From Blastobasis lacticolella (Eukaryota; Arthropoda; Insecta; Lepidoptera; Blastobasidae), in assembly GCA_905147135.1 (NCBI GenBank), contig LR990042.1, forward strand, positions 9,043,545 through 9,107,544: a stretch of 64,000 bases of DNA, given 5' to 3'. Below the pieces are notes generated by a model. It was not told the DNA's origin. It made no database searches and saw only the letters and a list, made by a program, of their open reading frames with translations. The position numbers were made by a program, and so were the translations under genes. Numbering within the stretch: the first letter of the stretch is position 1; each line of letters begins with the position of its first letter. Shown piece by piece: positions 56,971 through 64,000 of the stretch.

Positions 56971-58290
56971 CTTGTGGGATTCCGGTATCCCGGTATTGCA
57001 TTCCCTAGTGGCACTGTAAAGTGCGTTGACCCTGTCATTGTTTTTATTAAGTTATTGATGTCATGTCGTACTATTTCTATCAAACTTTCGATATACGTTT
57101 AAATGTGGTATGGTGTTTATTATATCTACACTATAAAGAAGATATGTGAAAAGGAGTAGAAGGATTGTTATTATTTGCTTTCGATCCCAAAACTATTACC
57201 TACACAAAAGTTGGATGAAATCTTCGGAGCAGGTGTAATGAAATACGTGAGAGCAAGTTCCTCTGTTCGCTGCCAGAAGTACAGAAATAGGTGTCGCTTA
57301 CAGTTTCGCGGAACCAACTTCTATATGCTGAATGCGAGTGAAATCGATCATAATTTTATTAGGTTCTCGCTAGCTAGCTTTTACGTGGAACTCCTAAAAA
57401 CTATTAACCCGTACCTTCCGCTAGGAATTCCGTAGGTACCTACTGTTTTTCACACAAACACGTTAAGGGGTCGTTATGCAGAGCGTAAATGTAGTCCAAA
57501 AAAGGCGCACTCGAGCTACTATTCGCACAAACAGAGCAGCCAGTTTTGTCGACTTGGCGTGTACTTTATTAAATAGCCATTCCCCTCTGTGGAGTTTCGG
57601 CGACCTATATTCACAGTGAGGAAGACGTAAAACGTTGCTATTTCTATTACGCCTTTATATGATTCTGTGCACGCAACTACGTACCTTCTTACATATTGGG
57701 GTGTATGGGTTTGTTCCTTAGTGTTTGTGACATGGAAGGCACCATTTTTGTTTAAAATTCCTCCTCCGTTTGGATTCCTTATATATGAGGGTTGAATGGT
57801 CTTGAGAGCAGATTGGCACCTCGTTCGTGACGCTATGATTATTATGCGAGGGTCGTGAACTCTTATAACTTTGTTACGTCACGGACAATGGCACGCTATT
57901 TTCCACTGGTCTCAACACAGTGCAGTGCCTCGAAGTAAATGGTCTGCAATATGATGCGGATTTGATCGGACCAACGCATTGCGCGATCTCTAAATCAAGA
58001 AGTATGTCTAGTTTTTCAGTTACGATGAGTCTTTCGAGATTATCTCCATCTGCCTGGCAATGATACACAGTTATAAACATGAATATATATACCTAATATC
58101 GTCTTCAACTTCGTCGTGTCGACGATAAACATCGTTGTGGCCCAGAATTTCGTTACGTTGATAGCCAACATAGTTGATAGTTGTCATCGGCTGCCATCTG
58201 ATCAGCAACAACTAGAACACATAATTATTACTTATCGAACTACTGATACCGCGGCGCCAGTTCTGGCACTGTTCATACATGTCTATATAA
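56971..58290. other. non-coding stretch, nothing recognised
   Basis: No exon or repeat signature is recognised. The 86-codon frame at 57175-57435 lacks start context and family motifs. Confidence 0.45.
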
Positions 58291-58663
58291 AGGGTGTCCT
58301 AGAAGTAGAGACTAAATTTTCTTGCGTGGTACTGGGCTACATATAATTATATTTTATTTGAAAAATATACATTGATAAGAAACATCAAACAATCTGTTGT
58401 TAATAATATTTTTTCCGTTATTGCTATTTTATTTCTAAAATGAAGCGACAAGAACAAACAGTATTGGCGAATCGTATAATTCGGTTTAATAAATTAAATT
58501 GTAATTCTAATACTGCTGCTCACTTTTCTCAACAATATATTGTCAAGAACAATCCGACAAACACTGTCGGATAACTGAAATATGAGGATACAGGAGGAAT
58601 AAGGCTAGATACCCCAAGCAATATTACACGAATAAAGCGCCTCTTTAAACAAAATCCGTCTAT

Positions 58664-58698
58664 GTCGATCCGAAATGCGGGCTGCATTTCGGATCGAC
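58664..58698. repeat. perfect 15-bp inverted repeat at the end of the transposase remnant
   Basis: GTCGATCCGAAATGC (58664-58678) and GCATTTCGGATCGAC (58684-58698) are exact complements around a 5-nt loop. The reading frame of the remnant loses its homology here, so the hairpin may mark a fold-back deletion or inversion junction. Confidence 0.8.
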
Positions 58699-58751
58699 GA
58701 ATAAACTCCATCTAAAAATCTACAGTTGCCAGAATAGAGTTAGAGATCTCC

Positions 58752-58935
58752 TAAGTATAAATAAATAAATAAATAATCGTGGACAAATTCACACAGCGCC
58801 ATCTAGCCCCAAAGTAAGCAAAGCTTGTGTTATGGGTGCTAGATAACTGATAAACTACTTATATACTTTTAAATATATACTTATTATACATAGAACACCC
58901 AGACCCGTAACAGAAATTAAAATTCATCATTTCAT
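58752..58935 (-). repeat. LINE 3' end with (ATTT)n tail, nested in the mariner-like element
   Basis: On the minus strand: AGCACCCATAACACAAGCTT, TGCTTACTTTGGGGCTAGAT, GGCGCTGTGTGAATTTGTCC, then a tail ATTATTTATTTATTTATTTA. This end block with its tail is common in moth genomes. The coding part is absent. Confidence 0.65.
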
Positions 58936-59152
58936 AGTATGAAAGTATATTAGAAATCATTAGCACCAAAGTCTTCTGAAAAAGTATTCGCTATATTTAT
59001 GATGAGCCTTAGATATGTAAAACTGGACCCAACATATACCTAGTGCAATAAAACATAAATTAAAAAATTAGGTCTAAAATGTGTTTTATACAAAATTCGT
59101 GCAACTTATTTTAATTTTAAAATAAAGTTTGTCTCTACTTCTGGGACACCCT

Positions 59153-60447
59153 AATAGAACTGTTTACGGTTGTCACAATTGGACGTGATTGAGATCTAGG
59201 TACCTACGTATGTAGTATAGTAAGTAGTTGGGCGTATTCTGTTTGTAATTTATTTGTTTATCTGACCATCACGAAACGTGTTTGTCAAACAAAAAAATTA
59301 CATTGGTTGTCTTTAATCCTCTTTTTCACACGACTACGCGAACAAATCCTAAAAATTTATATGTACCTGTTCTAAGGTTTAGTGTTTACCTACTACGGTT
59401 AACAATGGCCGAATTTCGCCCCGTTCCATGAAACACTCCTGAAATACTTGACACCTATTTACACGTTCCATTTTGTTTGCTCGAATACCTTTGTTGTTGC
59501 CAGCTCCCTTCGAGGGTCTGTGAGGGCTTTCGTGGAGTCGACAATTACAAAGTACCTGCTATGGAAAATGTGAGTTCTGGGCGACTTCAAGCTAAATGGA
59601 TAAGTGCATTGTTTTTTATGAAGAATTTTATAATTCTTCGCCGTAGCATTTATTTCTAAGAACTATAAATAAGTCTAGGACTATGCAAGCGAGACGTGAG
59701 ATCGATTGTCATTTCAATACAGAATAGTGAAGATCGTAGTGATAGGTAGACATTAATTTAGATATGTGTTAGAACTTCGATTCAGAGTAAAGCCGATTTA
59801 CACCGTCCTAAAATTCAGAAACTAATTCGTCACATCACATTGTGTTGTACGAAACAAATTCGTCGTACATGTATGTTGTCAGCATGAAGTGGCTTTTGGG
59901 ATTTGTTTGTTTTCAATAGAGGCACATGATAAAAAGCTTCTAGAAGGTTAGGATGGCCTATTTCTTTATTCATGGGCACGGATGTATGAGTTATAAGACC
60001 ACTTTGAGGCTAGATATTTCGGTAGGTACCGATATTAAAGGAATATACAGTAATGGTACTAACCCTAGTTTCCTATAATATAATAGATATTGAAAGATAC
60101 TTAGGTTTAGTAGGAAATGAGGTAGATATTATTCCGTTTCTATTAGATGAATAAGAATGTACTAGATAGTTAATGGATAGATAAATAATTATTGCTCACG
60201 CAAGAGTAATTACATTAAAAAGTACAGAGATAACTAGATGTGGGCAAAGGCGACCTTATCGCTGCAAGCGATCTCTACCAGGCAACCTTTGTCTAAAGAA
60301 CCGCTTAATATACAGGCAAGTCGACAACATGGACTTAAACTAGCGCACTTACACCTAAAACAAAGTAGAAATATATACCTACTTACGAATATACGCATAT
60401 AACAAGACCAAATCTCCATAAAAATAGTCAATAAAAGACATCAATAT
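59153..60447. other. non-coding stretch, nothing recognised
   Basis: AT-rich sequence between the mariner-like element and the minus-strand LINE fragment; no supported feature. Confidence 0.45.
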
Positions 60448-60717
60448 TCATTTGCGAACCGAGAAGAGATACTGATTTCTTTTAAAGGGATTGAGTGACT
60501 TGGAGTGTCGAATCCCTTTCGGTAACTGATTCCACAAGACGGTAGCTTTCACAGTGAAGGACTCCTTTAAAAAGCCTGATCGAATAAACGGTGGCCTCGG
60601 AGTATTATCGAGAGCTGATCGCAGAGTCCGGACTTGGTCAGCACTCTGGAGTAGTAGGTCCCTATCAAATGCACCTTCTAATAGGTATCTACTAAACGTA
60701 TCGCCACTACGTACCTA
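60448..60717 (-). pseudogene. LINE reverse transcriptase carboxyl end (minus strand)
   Basis: The frame is open for about 89 codons to a TGA at 60448-60450. It reads YLLEGAFDRDLLLQSADQVR, then TPRPPFIRSGFLKESFTVKA and TVLWNQLPKGIRHSKSLNPF. The (S/N)F..R/KA..LWN.LP..IR.S.SL..F pattern is diagnostic of the last segment of CR1/Jockey-like LINE RT proteins. The RT core is absent. The absence of stops suggests a relatively recent insertion, and it is a different family from 26479 and 53590. Confidence 0.72.
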
Positions 60718-63700
60718 CCGACCAATACAAATATTTATTAGATATTTATTATTATTATTTAGACAGTACAACGTCCGTGCCTTACTTAAAAAGTAGGCTC
60801 ACAGAATACCAGCGAGTGAGTCGCTTCTTGCGCCTCATAGCACATGCTGAGTGGGTACCATTTATGCTGGACATCGCGGCATCAACAGTGCTATGGGAGT
60901 CTACGCAATGCTTTAGATGTTTTAATTATGTTACCTTTGTCTATAACTATAACTGTTATTGTGTCGTAGTGTCCTATTGTAGATAACAAATGTCTTTTAT
61001 TTATTTCTTTCTTATATAGGTACCTACGCGAACTAAATGTACTATCTTCGCCTTTCGAAATATATCAAAATGCACCCAGAGAGGCAATTGTGTAAATATT
61101 AACTGGACTAGAGCAGGAATTATGCCTTTGAGTCGACTCTTAACGGCATATCTCCCCGGACGAGATCTGTAGCATCGAATGACAAAGCCCAGAGTACGGG
61201 CCTCGCCACAGTGACCGCGCTCTGCCATATTAGGTATCCAGTATATAAAGTGTATTCCACTATAACTATTTTTTTATTTCCAACAAAGAACGACCTCAAT
61301 ATTCTCGAAGGAGCAACACAATTTAAAGACTTCCCCGTAGGTACCTCTATAGAAACGAAATATATAATACGAGTAGAATAGGTTATTCTGTGTTACGCAG
61401 CGTAATCGTGTGTCAGTCAAGGCCAATGTGTTGGTTCTATCGAATACGACGATAGAAAGACTTTCTATTACCTAATACTGGCTGGGTGGTTAATCTTTTA
61501 TACTTAATTGAATGTATAATGATTTTTCTGCTACATTCTCTTTTGTTCTATTATAATACCTATCGATTTAATAAAAAATAAAAATGTGCTGCGGCCTGCG
61601 ACTCAAGACACTCGAACATATAATTTCCTTCCATTGAAGGAGGAATTCCTTATTAAAAATAAAGTGAAAATGTGTCAAGTGTGTATTTTAATTGTCAGTC
61701 GTAAGTATGCTGTGCTTTTACAGACAGTTTATATTCGCTTACAATTCCATACCTTTCATTATATTTTCGTAATCGGCTAAAAACCTCGCTGTCTTCATAA
61801 AAACACAGATATTAAAGAAATAATTGTCGAGAGCGCGACCAATGTGGAACGCTTAAACTCTTTCACCGTGCAGCGTCGGGCTAGACTAGAGCGTCCCTAG
61901 CTGAAACCTTTGTTAGAGGAAGTATCCCCTTACAGTCTTTGTCCGGGACTGGCGTCAAGGGACAGGATGCACATCTAATTGTCCACGGGCCGTCGCGCGG
62001 AACAACTGGCAGCTTTAAATAACATCTCTGGGACACCAGCAGCAGTGCTCTCTCCGAACCGCGACGCTTGCCATCTCGACAGTTGTACGCTGGTTTTACG
62101 CGAAGTGAACTTCAAGAAGGAATTTCAACGACACGACTCCTGTTCCAAACGCCACGTGACAACTTTTACGGTACCGTTTTCAAGGGCTTCTCTCAATCCG
62201 GTTTGAATGGGGACCGGGAAGCCTTGTCCATATTCTATAACCATTTCTGCGATATCGACACGTGATTCCTTCGCACGTTTCCAACGTAATCAACTCCATC
62301 ATAACCCGCAGTCGAAGTTTTCTCTCGAGATTGTTAGAGTTCTCCCCTTTGGCGTAAGCAAAAAGTTGCGGTGAACGCGAGGCTCAAGGCTCAGAGCTCG
62401 AATAGTTTCGTCAGAGATAACTTCCTGATAAGTGAGGGTTAAGCAATGCTGACAGCGGTGATGGGTTACGGTTTTTGCGGTATTACGCGGGACCCCTCGC
62501 CACGAAGCGTGATTGCTGTAGTTAAGACATTACGGCCTCACATTCGCTTCTAAACTTTGATGAGTTAGAGGAATGGAATATTTAGTCTGGTTTAATGCGA
62601 AGCCATTCCAACTTATGCACAACAAACGCGGACTTCCGTTACTGTTCGAGCAAATAAATACTTAAGTAACTATTCAAAATATACCTACAGTGAATTTCTA
62701 TGTCGGGTGCAATGAATCTTTGTTTAGCCACCTGCCGCCAGGAGAATGCATATTAAACTGTTCTAAGCTTAGAATCTTAGCTTATAGGTACCTAAAATTA
62801 TGCCATGGCCTCATTAATTTGATATACGCCCATTTCACATGTTTGTTGGAAACTTATACTTACTTAAAGTCTTATATCTAACAACGTGGCGGAAATAAAT
62901 AAATCTTGACTTACCAAGTCGGGCCGCAACCGCTAGGACTAACTATGTAGTAACTACCTAAATGTAAGTAGGTATAAACCTACTTATATTATGCACGAAG
63001 ACGACCAACGCCAAGTAAAAGCGGTACTCCACTAATAGATAGGTTTAATCACGACTACTGGAGCATTGTTCATTACGCGCCTAGCACTAGGGTAACCACT
63101 GCTATTTGTACCACTCATCTATTTAACTACCTACGTGTTTATCTTAGTTACTTATTACCAAAAGTTTCGGTATATACCGAAAGAAATTATATTTGACGGT
63201 CGATCTTATTTATGTTGTCATTTTTCTCGATCAATCTTTATCCTCGGTCACGCCGAATAATCCCGGGAGTTGACGGAAGTTCCGGAACTACCAAACTCCC
63301 CAGGCTTGAGCGTCTTTCCTTCCTTGATAACTTGTGATCGGATTATGGCATGGGATCAAAAAGCTTTTGATTCTTTGTTTAAGTACTTTAGTACCCAGTT
63401 TATATACATCTTGTACTTCTTAAATAACAACTATGGGATCTACCTTGATGATAGAGATGTTTCTACCTATTTAAACCAACCGACCGAGCTAGGATGACTT
63501 GCAAATTCCACAAATCTAATTGGGGCCCGGACACTTCACCAGAACGGGGTCTACAAATTGAGAGCAAACATCTCAAATGAAGGATATATTCTAATGATAA
63601 CAACCATCGGAGTCGACAATAGTAAGGAGGGAGAGATTTGAGCGAGATAACCGTTCTCGGATACAGATATCGATTTTGTTGATTGCCCCTGAATAGATAA

Positions 63701-64000
63701 CTAACAATGCTCCACCTGGCAGCCCTGAGAGGCTCGAGGTTCTGCGAAGGCCGTCTACCTCCCCGAGTCGAATGCTATTCGCACGGGTACAATCGATCCG
63801 TGTTATTATACTCGCGGAGATATTAGAAGCCGTGCGAAAAGCATCCCATTTTTTATCTCCGCCTAGCAGTAATCTAAATAAAGAGAGCGAACAGCGACAA
63901 GGATCCAACGGGAACTCGTTGTGTAGGTGTTTTTTAATAAGTAACGGAGGGGAACGTGCCTAATGCCTATAGTCTATCGCGCTCACCTGAATACGAAAGC
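60718..64000. other. non-coding right end of the window, nothing supported
   Basis: Scattered short frames (61979-62206 and 62068-62265 plus, 63591-63908 minus, 63270-63497 plus) overlap in conflicting frames and show no family motif or splice context. No repeat family identified elsewhere in the window is evident. Confidence 0.4.

Larger units (their letters stand above)
58291..59152 (+). mobile_element. defective mariner-like DNA transposon (AGGGTGTCC ends) with nested LINE tail
   Basis: AGGGTGTCCTAGAAGTAGAG at the left is mirrored by CTCTACTTCTGGGACACCCT at the right: 19 of 20 terminal positions match and the similarity continues inward. A plus-strand remnant from ATG 58440 reads MKRQEQTVLANRIIRFNK, then NTAAHFSQQYIVKNNP, and after a stop EDTGGIRL and FKQNPSMSIR. 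This is the helix-turn-helix N-terminal pattern of a mariner-type transposase. The catalytic DDE region is missing. A LINE 3' end (58752-58935) has inserted within it. No clean target duplication is visible. Confidence 0.7.

Noticed and set aside
61979..62265. Two overlapping 65-75-codon frames on the plus strand
   Set aside because: Different frames over the same DNA, no recognisable motif, no supporting splice or start context.
63591..63963. 105-codon minus-strand frame and an overlapping plus-strand frame near the right edge
   Set aside because: They conflict with each other and show no family resemblance.

Overview
The window looks like nuclear DNA of a moth or butterfly. It is AT-rich and gene-poor, its genes have short insect-type introns, and it is littered with repeat families I recognise as typical of Lepidoptera: RTE-type LINEs with (TGATGA)n-like tails, CR1/Jockey-type LINE 3' ends with (AAAT)n tails, a tRNA-derived SINE, and many MITEs. 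There is no prokaryotic or viral gene content and no CRISPR array.

Three host genes are supported. (1) Minus strand, 157-2230: the first four coding exons of bora (aurora borealis), the Aurora-A/Polo mitotic activator. I assembled it from splice sites; the rest lies beyond the left edge. (2) Plus strand, 12296-13300: an intron-free coding region for a membrane-anchored torsin-family AAA+ ATPase. (3) Minus strand, 18400-19932: a complete 510-residue CaMKII encoded in one uninterrupted reading frame, which suggests an intact retrogene. A GC-rich block ending in a perfect splice donor (about 23.24-23.98 kb, plus strand) may be the promoter and first exon of a fourth gene whose other exons I could not find.

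Layout: 0-2.4 kb bora; 2.4-4.4 kb a three-copy nested palindromic MITE inside an older MITE; 4.8-9.2 kb SINE, RTE and CR1/Jockey-like remnants; 10.2-11.8 kb two Harbinger-type MITEs flanking a third MITE; 12-13.3 kb torsin; 13.3-18.4 kb AT-rich with one MITE; 18.4-20.0 kb CaMKII; 20-23 kb mostly featureless; 23.2-24 kb GC-rich candidate promoter; 24-64 kb a long tract with no recognisable exons, holding scattered repeats, several GC-rich islets, tandem duplications and a few nested insertions.

The three genes share no obvious pathway: bora acts in mitotic entry, the torsin in the ER/nuclear envelope, CaMKII in calcium signalling. The most informative part is the transposon archaeology. Empty-site comparisons, target-site duplications and nested insertions can be read directly from the sequence and give the relative age of several families.
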